A DNA stretch of 64,000 nt from Panorpa germanica (GCA_963678705.1 OY783220.1:9507001-9571000); one strand, 5' to 3'; shown: positions 35,942 to 46,597, counted from the first letter of the stretch. A program made the numbers and translations. The notes: generated from the letters alone by a model not told the origin.

Positions 35942-36039
35942 TAAGGCATGTCGTACACTGCAAGCGTATTTAAGCGAATTTTAACCAGACATATACGCGC
36001 TACTACGCTTTACCTATCCGAACCCTGTAAATGTAATGA

Positions 36040-36439
36040 GTAACTTGATCTCATCATGGATTAATGGAAGGTAATCATTCTCAAGCTTTTCAAGGATTAT
36101 TATTAGCTGTTATTTTAGGAGTTTACTTTTCTATTTTTCAAGCTTATGAATATGTTGAAGCTTCTTTTACAACTTCTGACTCTGTATATGGATCAACTTT
36201 CTTTATAGCAACAGGATTTCATGGATTACATGTAATTATTGGAACAATTTTCTTACTTGTATGTTTAATTCGTCATATACAATTTCATTTTTCTAATAAT
36301 CACCATTTTGGATTTGAAGCCGCAGCTTGATATTGACATTTTGTAGATGTTGTTTGATTATTTTTATATATTTCTATTTATTGATGAGGTAGATACTTAT
36401 ATAGTATAAAAGTAAATATGACTTCCAATCATAAGGACT
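36040..36439 (+). pseudogene. NUMT: mitochondrial cox3 3' end plus 5' part of trnG
   Basis: About 400 bp of mitochondrial DNA in the nuclear genome. With the invertebrate mitochondrial code (TGA = Trp) the frame from 36040 is open through to 36393. It starts [17 protein letters not shown] and contains [26 protein letters not shown] and, past a nuclear-code stop at 36328-36330, WYWHFVDVVWLFLY then YWWGS. These are conserved parts of cytochrome c oxidase subunit III, so the last ~118 residues are present. cox3 then ends in an incomplete T stop directly abutting tRNA-Gly, the ancestral insect order. No frameshift is visible, so the transfer is probably recent. It cannot be expressed as COX3 because of the TGA codons and missing N-terminus. 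Confidence 0.95.
36395..36437 (+). pseudogene. Truncated mitochondrial tRNA-Gly (UCC) in the NUMT
   Basis: ACTTATATAGTATAAAAGTA followed by a perfect five-base-pair anticodon stem TATGA/TCATA around the loop CTTCCAA, giving anticodon TCC. The T arm and 3' acceptor strand are absent because the NUMT ends here. Confidence 0.85.
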
Positions 36440-36842
36440 CCTCGAACACTGCAAGCGACAAAGCAGGCGTTACTTATCTCTCATACTGGAAGTGTATATC
36501 AGCGAATTTTAACCATGCTACAACGCTAAACCTATCCGAACCTTGTAAATGCAATTAGCCGGCTCAAACTGGGATATGGAAGGAGATACCATAGTCTCTT
36601 TCATAACAGTGGTGTATCGATAAAAATTAAAGTAATAGTTAAATTATGTTGGTGCAAAACAACTCCAATACACCCTACAGTACACAAGTTTGACTTGGCG
36701 TACTGTCGTATCGGTACGTGGTATGTATGTATTGTGACACAACACATGCAAAGAACACAGGAGTCGGTTTGGTCTAACATTATTAAAACTTTAAAACCAT
36801 AAATATTGTATAAGTAAAAAATATTACAAAATGCTAGGCATT

Positions 36843-37463
36843 AATGAGCTTGTGTCCTCATTTAGTGGTCGATTTGTCAATTGTTGATTGAAATTGATGT
36901 TAATAAATGTATATTGGCGTTTCTATTTTATTAAATATCTAAATATTGACGGAGATATAGCAATTAAAAGTTTGAATTGTAGTTTTAGCGCTAGAATTAG
37001 TCGGCCATATTTGTATGACGTGAAATGCATTTTAACGTCAGTTATTTGTTCAGTAGGTCAGTGCTGTGGTAATGTTTTGTAGCTGTTGGTAGTCAAATAA
37101 TCAAGTCAAAGAATAATAAGTTTTTATTTTATTTAACCCTGCTAAGGCAAACATAATATAGGAATTTGAGTGTTCCTTGAAATAGCTCTAAATAATATTT
37201 GATGTTTTGATATATAAATACATATAGCAGAGATTTATGAGCTGTAAGGTTGGCTGCGGTTGTGATGTCACATGCACTTGGAATGTATACAAAGTTGAAT
37301 CCCTTTAATAATTAAAGAGACAAGATGGCTTTTTTATTTGTTAATATCTCTTAACATATAAGGAGTTATTAAAAAATAATTGAACATTTGAGGTTCTTGT
37401 AACTCACTTTATCAGTATATAGTACAATTTTATAGAAATTAAGACATAGGACACAAGCCCATT
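36843..37463 (+). mobile_element. Family A TIR element, copy 4
   Basis: Starts AATGAGCTTGTGTCCTC and ends GGACACAAGCCCATT; collinear with the other A copies. It lacks the internal block with the CTGTTGTATAAAAGAGATA palindrome, as copy 1 does. Confidence 0.8.
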
Positions 37464-38424
37464 ACATAAAATGTTATCGATATACAAAATATTCACAAAA
37501 TGTAGCAGAAATCTAAAGATACAGCAGCTTTAATTGGTGATAAAGTCACTCATTTCCACTGGAAGGAGGTATTAGAAGAGGAAAGAGTTGAAGACAACGT
37601 TGCGATTTAACAGTACGTGTGCCGTTGACTACTAGAGCATCAAAAAGCTTCCTATCCGATGAAGGAAAATGTATATCTGTGTAGAAAAGTACCCAATAAA
37701 TCTGTATTAAAATATTTTGGTTTATATTTGAGTGGCCCTGGTATAATACCTTTAAAAATAACTACCGTGACCTTGAGTTTATCTCCTTGGTGCACAACAC
37801 AAAATGAACAGATATTTGTATTTTACGGGTGTCTGAGGCTTTCGTTTTGAGTTTTGTACAGTACACTGGTATTTATTAAAGCGTAGATTGAACTGATAAG
37901 CCGCGATCTGCAGATCCACCGTTGAAGATATAAGTCCTCAATCACCTACAGTTTGATTGCAAGGATCATAGGGATTGTAATAGAACTTCAGGTTGGCGGG
38001 GCGGAGGGAGGTAAACGATAGAAGATAGTAACCAGAACAAAACGAGAAGAATCACATTTTCTTTACAGGCAATTTATTTGTCTAACAAAACTGTTGTAGC
38101 AGGTATATATCGATCGTCTAATTCATAAGTGGGATTTTCCCGAAAATAAAAAATTGAATTTAGTATATTATAGTAAATACTTACGAGGTTACCAGAAAAA
38201 AGCAGGCGAGGAAATGTTTAAGACAGAAGATACATAATGCAAATTAGTATTATTGTAATTTGCAGCGTCATCATCATATTATAATAAATCATATCAAAAC
38301 AAGAAGTTTTGTGAGTATGCTATTACGCAGAAGGGTAGTTTTTGTTTCAAGAAGCTGTAAAAATAAGTTACAAAACGTTGTGTATTAAGTAACATGGTTT
38401 ACGTAATACATCAGATTTGTTATC
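37464..38424. other. AT-rich spacer
   Basis: No gene recognised. A 3'-splice-site-like TTTTCTTTACAG at 38058-38069 has no credible exon after it. Confidence 0.4.
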
Positions 38425-38790
38425 TTAGATAAACATCAGAAATGAAAATCTACATCGTGACTTAAAGATGCCCACCGTAGACGATGAAATCAAGAAGGCA
38501 GCGAGTAGACATTTGCTACGTCTACAAGACCACCACAACAATGAAATATTGCAGTTACTCGATACGAGAACAGATCTGCGTAGATTGAAGAGGACCAAGC
38601 CTCAAGACCTGACCCTGTGATATCTACCACTGTACCACACAATAAGAAGTGTGTAATATAAATCTTTCGGAACTAGTCAGTGGATTGGATCTGGAATACG
38701 TATTGTACTTATTATATATAAAAATTGCTAGATAAGCAAATTTGCTTAGTTGTAATTACCTTGTAAATAAAAAAAAAAAAAAAAAAGATA
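38425..38790 (+). mobile_element. Jockey-like LINE 3' end with poly(A)
   Basis: Contains the coding remnant 38429-38620, about 150 bp of 3' UTR (with GGAACTAGTCAGTGGATTGG), and a terminal A-run of about 18 near 38769-38786. The A-run marks the 3' end of a retrotransposed copy; the 5' boundary and target duplication were not found. Confidence 0.75.
38429..38620 (+). pseudogene. Jockey-like reverse-transcriptase polyprotein C-terminus
   Basis: An open frame of about 63 codons after an upstream stop at 38426-38428: INIRNENLHRDLKMPTVDDE, then IKKAASRHLLRLQDHHN and a LLDTRTDLRRLKRTKP segment before a TGA at 38618-38620. The R-N-x-x-L-H-R-D-L-x-M-P-T-V-x-x-E-I-K signature followed by an H-N-rich stretch and R-R-L-K-R is typical of the very C-terminus of Jockey-clade non-LTR proteins. 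This is the best-preserved of the two such remnants in the window (other at 24575). Confidence 0.75.
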
Positions 38791-38967
38791 AACCTTAAAT
38801 ACACGTAACAGTGTTTAGCGAATATTGTCAATAAATTTAGTTCTTTTGTTACATTTTTGCGATCGCTTTGATCTTTGTTTGAACGTTTTATAGATAGATA
38901 GATTTATTTATTTAATGTTTTACCTTTCGGCATTACATTCTTCTGGCTTAGTACAATACATTTTAAT

Positions 38968-38969
<2 letters not shown>

Positions 38970-39027
<58 letters not shown>
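38970..39027. repeat. (TA)n microsatellite
   Basis: Nearly pure TA run within the LINE tail; it generates the Ile-Tyr frames on both strands, which are not genes. Confidence 0.9.
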
Positions 39028-39035
<8 letters not shown>

Positions 39036-39122
39036 TTTCTTCTACCAGAACCAAAAACAAAGAAAACTCATTTCTCCTAATATCTACAAGAAAATAAATG
39101 GTTTTGCACATTTTCAAAAGAT

Positions 39123-39395
39123 TTAAATAGCTTCAGCCTTCCTTCTTCTAGTTATTTCTGCCATTTATCTGTTCCCTTCCTTGTCCTCCTTTAAGAGCTG
39201 CCCAATATTCATCTCACTCCCTACTTTTTCCTTACAATCAAACTTAATGTGCTCCAGTGTTTCGTCCTCCGTTCCGCACACTCTACACATTCTTTCCTCT
39301 CCACTTTCCCAGTACCTGTTTCCTTTTTTTTCATTTCCCAATCTAAACCTTGCTGTCCTTATGTTTTTTATGTCTTTTTCAATTAAGTACTGAGG
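39123..39395 (-). pseudogene. LINE alpha polyprotein C-terminus, antisense copy
   Basis: Minus-strand reading gives PQYLIEKDIKNIR, TARFRLGNEKKGNRYW and the zinc-knuckle-like CRVCGTEDETLEHIKFDC, closely matching the protein at 18243-18785. One in-frame TAA replaces the Trp of the RWMAEI motif and the frame ends at 39123-39125. The plus-strand frame 39181-39393 is its shadow. Confidence 0.8.
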
Positions 39396-39480
39396 TTTTA
39401 TTTGGTTAGCATTTATAATGCATTAATTGCATTAATATCATTAATCGTTATTAATATTAACCTATGAATTATTTGAGTTG

Positions 39481-39482
<2 letters not shown>

Positions 39483-39531
<49 letters not shown>
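39483..39531. repeat. (TA)n microsatellite
   Basis: About 24 TA units. Confidence 0.9.
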
Positions 39532-39534
<3 letters not shown>

Positions 39535-40934
39535 AATAACTAATAAGTATAACCTTCTAAAGACTAATGCAATGGCTGATTTCAAAAAACAAGTAATATT
39601 GTGTCAACAGTAACGTCCTTATTTAGTCACTTTTTCTCTGACGTAATGAGTCATGAATTGGACTAGTGTGATATACTTTCGTTTGTTAATATTGGTAGAT
39701 AAAAGTGTAATGAAAATACAACTTACGATTAAACATTTACTTGCCGTAATAAAAATACTACTGTTCAGTATTGCGTTGGTAGAAGCAAAACCTGTGTTAC
39801 GCATTTTATATAGTTTGAATTGAACATTGAACATTTAATTTAACAGTGTTTACATCATATTTAAATATTTCATTGTCATATAGAACCTTCTCCGCCTAAG
39901 AGAAAGGAATTTTTGTTATATTGTTATCCTCTTCCATTGTGCATTGTACATTGGTTTAAAGTTAGATTTTTTGTTAGTTTTAGTGTTAAGTTATAGTTCT
40001 GAAATAAAAGTTGTATTTATAAGTTCATACGTTAAGAGTTTAAAATATATTGTAACAGCTTACATCCGTTATTTTCTTCACACATAAATCACTACACCCC
40101 GATAGCGATTTATAGAATAAAATATATACAATTAAATTACTTAAAAAATAAAATAATAAATTCGCTCTAGATTAAGTTCTTACGCGACGTTCCTTATAGA
40201 AAACCAAAGGTTTTTTATAAAACTTAACAATTACAGTGACTTTACAAATATTCAAACGAATATAAATTGCAATTCAAGAAACTCATCTAACAATTAATTA
40301 ATTAATTAAGTACATTTACTAATTTATATCTTTGTTATTAAAATATCCTTTAATATAAATACAAAACAAAAAAATAATAATTACGATTTCTCAAAAAACA
40401 ATTTCCATTATTAAACCATCATCAACATCATCATTAGTGCAAGTAACAGTCATCATTAAAGTTGATATTTAATACTTCGTTGTACAGCACTCATGGTCAT
40501 TAAAACCATTCCCTTAGGTACTTCTACAAGTCTATTTAGATTCTAACGATATAATACACACGAATCGACCCACCCCCTAAAGCTTTTCAAACTCGTACAC
40601 CCGTAATTGTCACTCCGAACTGTACTTCCTGTATTTGGCATCATATAACGTAATTTCCTGTTACGGAACATAAACCGATGTAGGACGCTCACTGTGCTAT
40701 AAAAATGATTCATTTTAATTGAATTTTAAATCTATATATGTAATTATTTCGCCATTGAACCTATAGCACGTGCAATCGTGAATTTGTTAACATTGTAACT
40801 CCATTTGTGGGAACTTAATGCAAATTTATGATCCGCTGCGCTATAGTATTAGTATGTAGATTCTATTTACATGGTGCAAACGTAGTAAAAGTAGTAGATT
40901 TAATTAAATAAATATTAAAACGATAAAAAAAGAA
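39532..40934. other. AT-rich spacer
   Basis: No gene recognised in 1.4 kb. Confidence 0.45.
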
Positions 40935-41525
40935 GCATATTTTCAATAATGTTTTTTGACGACACAGTTAACATATAATTTTTTCTATAATTACTACATG
41001 ATAATATGACATTTGAAGAATACTTTGTGAAATTTTCATAAATAAATATCAAGAAATGAGGCATTGACAGCTAATCTCCGCAGACGTCACAAAAAAAAGT
41101 AACATTGCGGTGCCACTCTTAACTCATCACTGGATTTTCTGAAATCGAAAAACCAAAATGATTTTATTAGTTGATAAGTTTCTGCAGGTTCTTTTTTTAT
41201 TGATTTTTCAATTCTTTACGCACTTAAAAGTCAAAATACCGATTTTTCATGAAAAAAATCAGAAACTTTGTTATTTTAAAATACGTTAAAATTAAAAAAT
41301 TAAAAAAAATCGACAGCGTTACCTCGGCATTTATGTAAAAAAAGAGTGTGCAAAATTTCAAAAGAATCGGTGCGGTACATTTTGAGCTAGAGAGGACACC
41401 GACTCTGAAAAAGCTATATGTGAAAAACTGCATTTAAAGGTTTCAAAGTAACACTATATCTCCGACAGTTTTACTCCAATCGACTTCAAACTTTTACACA
41501 ATAAACTTAATATGTTGTACAATAA
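40935..41525 (+). repeat. Dispersed repeat D, copy 2
   Basis: Longest D copy, collinear with 27185-27735 and 59990-60565: TAATGTTTTTTGACGACACA at the start, AATCTCCGCAGACGTCAC in the middle, and CAATAAACTTAATATGTTG at the end. Confidence 0.75.
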
Positions 41526-41861
41526 TATTTCCCCCTTCCCTCCCCCCTTAACAATACAATCTGAATGTTATTATCAATGGCAGCTCTTAGTTACGAGGAC
41601 TTGTAGGGCATTAAAACGACATTTTCTTATTAATAATTTTATTTCTTATATATTAAATCAATCCGCATATTCCATAGTACCTTTTAAATAATTCGGTGTA
41701 GTGATTCCTTGCAACTTCCTAAATAAAAAGTCAGTATGTAATTGAGGTATTACATGATATTTTGTCATTCTTTTTTCTTTTTCAAGTTATAAATATTTGG
41801 TAGTGCAGCGCACGAGTGCACTTAAGGTACAGCACCGCTGGTGACTATTGGAACTAAACCT
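41526..41861. other. AT-rich spacer
   Basis: No gene recognised. Confidence 0.45.
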
Positions 41862-41864
41862 TAA

Positions 41865-42534
41865 GGCCTGTCTCAGTATGGCACCGTATTTAAGCGAATT
41901 TCTGCCGGACGTATACGGGCTACTACGCTTTACCTATCCGAACCATGTAAATGTAATGAGATCTCTCTGGAGCTCTCAGACTGCACGCTACAAAGCCGTC
42001 CGAATACGGACGGCACTACCTCGCACATTAGAGCCGTATAAAGGCGAATTTTATCCAAGCGTTACCACTACTACAACGATATCCTATCCGAACCTTTGTA
42101 AATGCAAACAGCCGCCTCAGACTGGAGGGGATACCTAAGATCGCCTGTCGTTACGCTGCAATACGGTACAAATGAAATCTATCGGCGACGTCGCTATGTT
42201 CTGCATGCAGTTTATGTTTGTATTTCAGTGAATCATGGACACCGATACCGATACCGATACGATAGAACTAAATTTAAATTCACGCCAACCAGAACTCAGA
42301 TATATAATAAATGCTAAAGTCCCTTTAATACCAGTAGTGTATCGATAAAAATTAAAGTTAAAGTGTGCTCTCATGATAAATTATATAAGTGCTAAATAAC
42401 TCCAATACACCCCCTAATACACAACTACAGACATCTGTGACACACATAGGCGGTTTGCTTTGTAGCTCATCCAATCCGCCGATTTACGTCCGAATACGCC
42501 GTCGCTTAAATACGGTCCCATACTGAGTCAGGCC
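41865..42534 (+). mobile_element. Family C element, complete, PIF/Harbinger-like
   Basis: 670 bp with TIRs of about 33 bp: left GGCCTGTCTCAGTATGG, right (reverse complement) GGCCTGACTCAGTATGG, both continuing into ACCGTATTTAAGCGA with one further mismatch between. Flanked by TAA on both sides (41862-41864 and 42535-42537), the 3-bp duplication of PIF/Harbinger elements. The left half contains two related copies of a block (CTATCCGAACC, then TGTAAATG) about 125 bp apart. No transposase. The two plus-strand frames of 96 and 71 codons here arise from its higher GC content and are not credited. Confidence 0.85.
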
Positions 42535-42537
42535 TAA

Positions 42538-43369
42538 AACGACAGTTCTATAAAAAGTTACAAAGTTTGAACATAAAACTGTATTAAAAGTCTATAGTTT
42601 TTCAGTAATGGAAATACTTCCATTTTCTATTGATAATTGAACCACTTATCACAATTTATCAAACATTTTATTGTTATTATTTAAACAAAAAAAAGTTTTT
42701 CAACTATTACTTGTTTAAAAACTTTTACAGTTATTTTTCAGCTGTTTTATCCAACTTGATACTTCAATCTATTAACATGATAAAAGAAAAGTTTTTATCA
42801 ACAATCAAAAAGTTAGCTCATAAATTATCAAACTCTAATTGAGATTATTCCTTACTTATTTTCTCTCTCACTTGACTATATTCAAATATCAATAGTATTA
42901 TCGAAATAATTGTGAAATATTTAAAAAAGATTCTAATCTCCACCGCTAGATGGGATTACTATAAGTCAGCAGTGAAGTACACTTCAGATATTACATCACC
43001 GTCAGACGTGACAATGATGACGATGACTAAATCCCGTCTTGGAGTTTGTTTCGAGATGTTAGGAAAGGGGGGTAGGTGGCAGGGGGATGATTGATCACGT
43101 ATACAAGATATCTTTCTCATATTATGCAAATTGTGTACGTAATATTCACTTTTTAAATTATACTGAATAAGTCAGGTTCTAGGAGAAACGGAATACTTGC
43201 AAAAGAAACTCCTTCAGAAGGAAGTGCTGTAAAAGTTTAGTGGAAACAAATTTATATTTAAAGGATTTACCTTTAAAAAGAGATAAACGTAAGCCTATGC
43301 AAAACAGATGCGTAACTGTCAGAAGCTTAAAGTATCTAGATACATTTGGTAGTTTAGCCCTCTGTATCT
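42538..43369. other. AT-rich spacer
   Basis: No gene recognised. Confidence 0.45.
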
Positions 43370-43377
43370 GTATCTAC
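43370..43377. repeat. 8-bp target duplication, left (element K)
   Basis: GTATCTAC, repeated at 43939-43946. Confidence 0.8.
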
Positions 43378-43938
43378 CTTAGAGCATATATATATGAAGT
43401 GTGAATAGCCTATGCTTCCTATAGATTAAAAGTGTGTCCAAAATGTGTGCGAGAGAGAAAGGTATATGTTACTATTTGTTCTCTATGCGCATGCGTCGAA
43501 AGTGACAGCTGTCTAGATTTAATAAATATTAAAATTGTATAAAGATATAATAAATAAAATATATGTAAAGAAATAATATTTAGTTGGTACAAAGATATGA
43601 GTATATGTTTTCACTAAACGGTCACTACATATACTCATAAACGCTATAGATGTCGCTAACGAAGCTGATATTTGGAGTGGACAGAACTCACGCTTTTAGT
43701 TATATTTATATTTATATATAGTTTATTTATATTTATACATATCTACATTATTCTACATCAATATAATGTCATATTCAACAACTGTCACGTATTATATCTA
43801 GACAGCTCTGACTTGACAACTGTCACTTTCGATGCATGCGCATAGAGAACAAATAGGAACATATACCTTTCTCTCTCGCACACCTATTGGACACACTGTC
43901 AGGTCCAGCATTTTCTCTCCATATATATATGCTCTAAG
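43378..43938. mobile_element. Family K element, complete, 8-bp duplication
   Basis: 561 bp. Both ends read CTTAGAGCATATATATATG inward. After about 35 diverged bases the arms pair again for about 75 bp (TGTGCGAGAGAGAAAGGTAT, CTATTTGTTCTCTATGCGCA, TCGAAAGTGACAG). Flanked by the exact duplication GTATCTAC. An 8-bp duplication fits hAT, P or Merlin-type transposases; the ends do not show the usual hAT CAG start, so the superfamily is left open. No coding capacity. Fragments at 15835-15904 and 17220-17300. Confidence 0.8.
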
Positions 43939-43946
43939 GTATCTAC
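43939..43946. repeat. 8-bp target duplication, right (element K)
   Basis: GTATCTAC, exact copy of 43370-43377. Confidence 0.8.
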
Positions 43947-44039
43947 ATAAACAGTATTACAAGTATTTTCACACTCAATAGTTTTTTTAACCATGTCTTA
44001 ATTTCTATTAAACTCTATTGTGTATTTATAAACGTAGTT

Positions 44040-44257
44040 TCATATTGAAGATATATGTTATTCGTTTGTCATGAAAGAGTTCATTTACAGTTCAGCTACA
44101 TTCGTTCATATGAAATGTATATTTTATCGGCTTCAAATGGCGAAACCACTTTACCTGGCAGAATACAAATGAAGATAAAGTTGTTGCGAACTAGCATATA
44201 ATTGAAGTGCAATAGTGATAGAAACGTCAGGCTACTTCACCAAATTGTTTATTGGGA
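44040..44257. mobile_element. Family J element, copy 2, left end lost
   Basis: Collinear with 32904-33165 through TTTGTCATGAAAGAGTTCAT, ATTCGTTCATATGAAATGT and GCAATAGTGATAGAAAC to AATTGTTTATTGGG. The left terminus is not recognisable. Confidence 0.6.
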
Positions 44258-45295
44258 ATATGCTAATAGATCAATTATTTTTATTAAGTTAGACTGTTTT
44301 TATTCCCTTAATCATGCGAGAAATTAAAACCCATAAAAAGTCTTTGGATGTCATAAAAGTTTCCTACTCTTTTACGTTCTAAATAATTTCTGTCTCTGTT
44401 ATACTACTACTTGTTTTGATATTATAAACGTGGTAAACATTATAAATAAAATCGATTACCTAATAATCTACATACTTTAATTAATTTTAAATAAATACCG
44501 AAACCATTTCACTTGTCATCCAAACGACGAATTTAAGTGAATAATTTCACCAAGTCAGTTACTGCAGAATAACCGTGAGAAAAGGTAATTTATTATTATG
44601 ATGAAAGCACATCATTTTAACATAAAATTTCTTTTTTTGTGGGTCCTCTGGGTACAATACACATCTTTAATAAATTCACATAAAGAGCAACAATTAAACA
44701 CAATTTAAATATTGTTAAAATTACAACCTCTTACTGTATCATTTTCCTTTGTAATATTTTCCATGGCCCGTTAATTCTACACCCGTCTTTTCCATATAAC
44801 ATAACCATATTTTCCAGTAAAAAATTGAATTGTTAGAAAAGTTGTGATGTAATGATAACTGTACTAAAGTGAATACCAGCAGAAAAGCAGAAAAAGGAAT
44901 TTTAACAACAAAAAAAAAAGAAAAACTTTTTGTGTAGCGTTAACATTAGGGTATCCACTTGATGATACGTTACGTACATTGAAAAAATAGAAAACATGAA
45001 AATGGAAAGAAAAGTTTTTTATTCAACGTATTTATTTAGGGTTTACGAAAAATAAGAGTACTCTTTATTTAGAGTTTATGCTGTGTCAGTATATATTGAC
45101 AGCGGAAATGTTTAACTTACTGACATCAAGAAAATAACAAAATTTTATTATTTGTTTTTAAAAGTGTTAAGACTTTATAATTAAAGAGATTTGGCTCTTG
45201 AGACACAGTGAGTTTTTTATAAACTGTACAAGAGCGTTGAATGATGAAACACTTGGGAAAACTCGTATTGAATTTTCTTTGTTTTTCTTTTACAG
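44258..45295. other. AT-rich spacer
   Basis: No gene recognised. Confidence 0.45.
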
Positions 45296-45340
45296 GATTT
45301 GACGACTCCAGACTTTTTGTGGGAATCTTTCAACAAGAAG
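45296..45340 (+). other. Candidate 45-base micro-exon
   Basis: Preceded by a strong 3' splice site (TTTTCTTTGTTTTTCTTTTACAG ends at 45295; pyrimidine tract then ACAG) and followed by a good 5' splice site (GTATGTAAAT). The segment is 45 bases, divisible by three. Frame 1 reads DLTTPDFLWESFNKK with no stop; frame 3 reads FDDSRLFVGIFQQE, also open; frame 2 has a stop. Its local GC is higher than the neighbourhood. I do not recognise the peptide. A LINE gamma insertion begins only 56 bp downstream. It could be a cassette exon of a long plus-strand gene, or chance. Confidence 0.3.
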
Positions 45341-45384
45341 GTATGTAAATAAGTTAAATACTTATAGTTTATATTTATTATAAT

Positions 45385-45395
45385 AATAATCAGTT
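45385..45395. repeat. Target-site duplication, left (LINE gamma)
   Basis: AATAATCAGTT, repeated at 45917-45927. Confidence 0.75.
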
Positions 45396-45916
45396 ATGTT
45401 TGTTGTTAAATTTGGAAATTGAGATGAAAGTGAAATTACCTTCATATGAAATTTTTAATATAATCAAAAAATTAAACTTCAATTGAGAAACCAAGATTCC
45501 ATTAACAAAAGTCAGTTAAAAGGAAGAGATTATTATATGTTACATCCAAATTTAAGTAAGAAAAGATGGTTTAGAAATGAGTCCCGCAAAATGATATCAA
45601 CTATAATCAGAATCAAAAGTAATCATTGTAAAACAAAATTAATATTAAATCTGACGATAGATGTCAATGTGGTGAAGAAGGAACTTTGGATCATATTGTA
45701 TTTGAATGCATAAATAATAATTTAGAAAGATCAAAATTCAATAGTGAAATATTAGATGTGGTTAAAACTTTTCCTGTTAATACTAAATTTTTGTAAAGTG
45801 ATTCAAAATTAATTAGTAAATAATTTAAATATTTAGAAATTTATAAAATGTGAAATATGTAAAAAAATGTTTGATGGTGGCTATGACGAATAGAAGTCAA
45901 GCCAAATAAATAAAAA
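45396..45916 (+). mobile_element. LINE gamma, 5'-truncated insertion
   Basis: 521 bp flanked by an exact 11-bp duplication AATAATCAGTT. Coding remnant to about 45795, then a short 3' UTR ending GAAGTCAAGCCAAATAAATAAA. The same family is at 55497-56146 in antisense. Confidence 0.8.
45420..45795 (+). pseudogene. LINE gamma polyprotein C-terminus, frameshifted
   Basis: Pieces in order: KLPSYEIFNIIKKLNFN, then (other frame) SQLKGRDYYMLHPNLSKKRW and RKMISTIIRIKSNHCKTK. After a one-base shift near 45640 comes CQCGEEGTLDHIVFEC, a C-x-C...H...C zinc-knuckle-like motif of LINE C-termini. It aligns with the antisense protein at 55668-56099 (CICGEEGTIDHMILGC). At least two frame breaks and a stop; inactive. 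Confidence 0.75.
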
Positions 45917-45927
45917 AATAATCAGTT
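45917..45927. repeat. Target-site duplication, right (LINE gamma)
   Basis: Exact copy of 45385-45395, following the A-rich tail. Confidence 0.75.
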
Positions 45928-46597
45928 TCTGGTATGTACAAATTTATCTAATATTTCTATAACAAATATTAATTTCTTAACTATTTCAAAATTATATAGT
46001 AGTTTTAAATATCTACATAAATAAAAATAAACCCATGTATTTTAGGCATGATTAAGCTACAGTTATGTTGGGACAAATCAAAAATTAATAATCGAGGTTT
46101 ATGATAAACCTTAGTTAACTCAGAACTCAAAAACCTCCTCTCATTAATAATTCTTCTTCTTTTCTATTTAAGGAACTCTTTTAAATAGAGTTTATTTCTT
46201 TTAATTTTAGTTCTTGCAATTAAATTATACATTTCTTATTTCTTTTACGAATCTAATTTACCATTAAAATAAATAAATTCTCTTTAAAGTTCTTAGTATG
46301 TGTCTCTCTGTCTGTCAGTTGACGTAACCGGATATGACTCTGCAGTTCCGGTTTGTCATACAATTTTAATAAGTTCCTTTTTATTTAATAATTAGTTTTG
46401 CGTAATTTTCTGCATGAAAGTTCAAAGTGGTGCTTGCAACTAGCTGCTGCAGCTTCTTTTCATGTTTTCATTTATTTATTAAACATTTTCCATGGAATTT
46501 AATTTTTATTTAATTATAAAGTTTTAATTAAAATGTATATGAACTATAGGAGTTGGTTACTAGCTGTTTATAATACGGTTCGAGTCTGATCTATGAT
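45928..46597. other. AT-rich spacer
   Basis: A small inverted pair AACCGGA/TTCCGGTT near 46326-46352. No gene recognised. Confidence 0.45.

Larger units (their letters stand above)
35945..36730 (+). mobile_element. Family C (Harbinger-like) element split by mitochondrial DNA
   Basis: Preceded by TAA, starts GGCATGTCGTACACTGC. It follows the C consensus to TGTAAATGTAATGA (36039), is interrupted by mitochondrial DNA, and resumes at CCTCGAACACTGCAAGCGAC (about 36440), exactly where the copy at 14908 continues. It then runs through TATCGATAAAAATTAAAGTA and AACTCCAATACACCCTACAG to GACTTGGCGTACTGTCG. The right terminus is uncertain. Confidence 0.8.
38900..39405 (-). mobile_element. LINE alpha 3' end, antisense, with (TA)n in its 3' UTR
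   Basis: Minus-strand LINE alpha: coding remnant 39123-39395, then 3' UTR interrupted by a (TA)n expansion at about 38970-39027, then GAATGTAATGCCGAAAGG and an AATAAATAAAT tail. The terminal GCCGAAAGG hairpin matches that at 18961 and 10831. Confidence 0.8.

Noticed and set aside
36064-36330. 88-codon COX3-like frame as a nuclear gene
   Set aside because: The frame continues past the TGA only with the mitochondrial code and lacks the N-terminus; it is a NUMT.
38915-39117. Overlapping Ile-Tyr-rich frames on both strands
   Set aside because: They translate the (TA)n tract inside a LINE tail.
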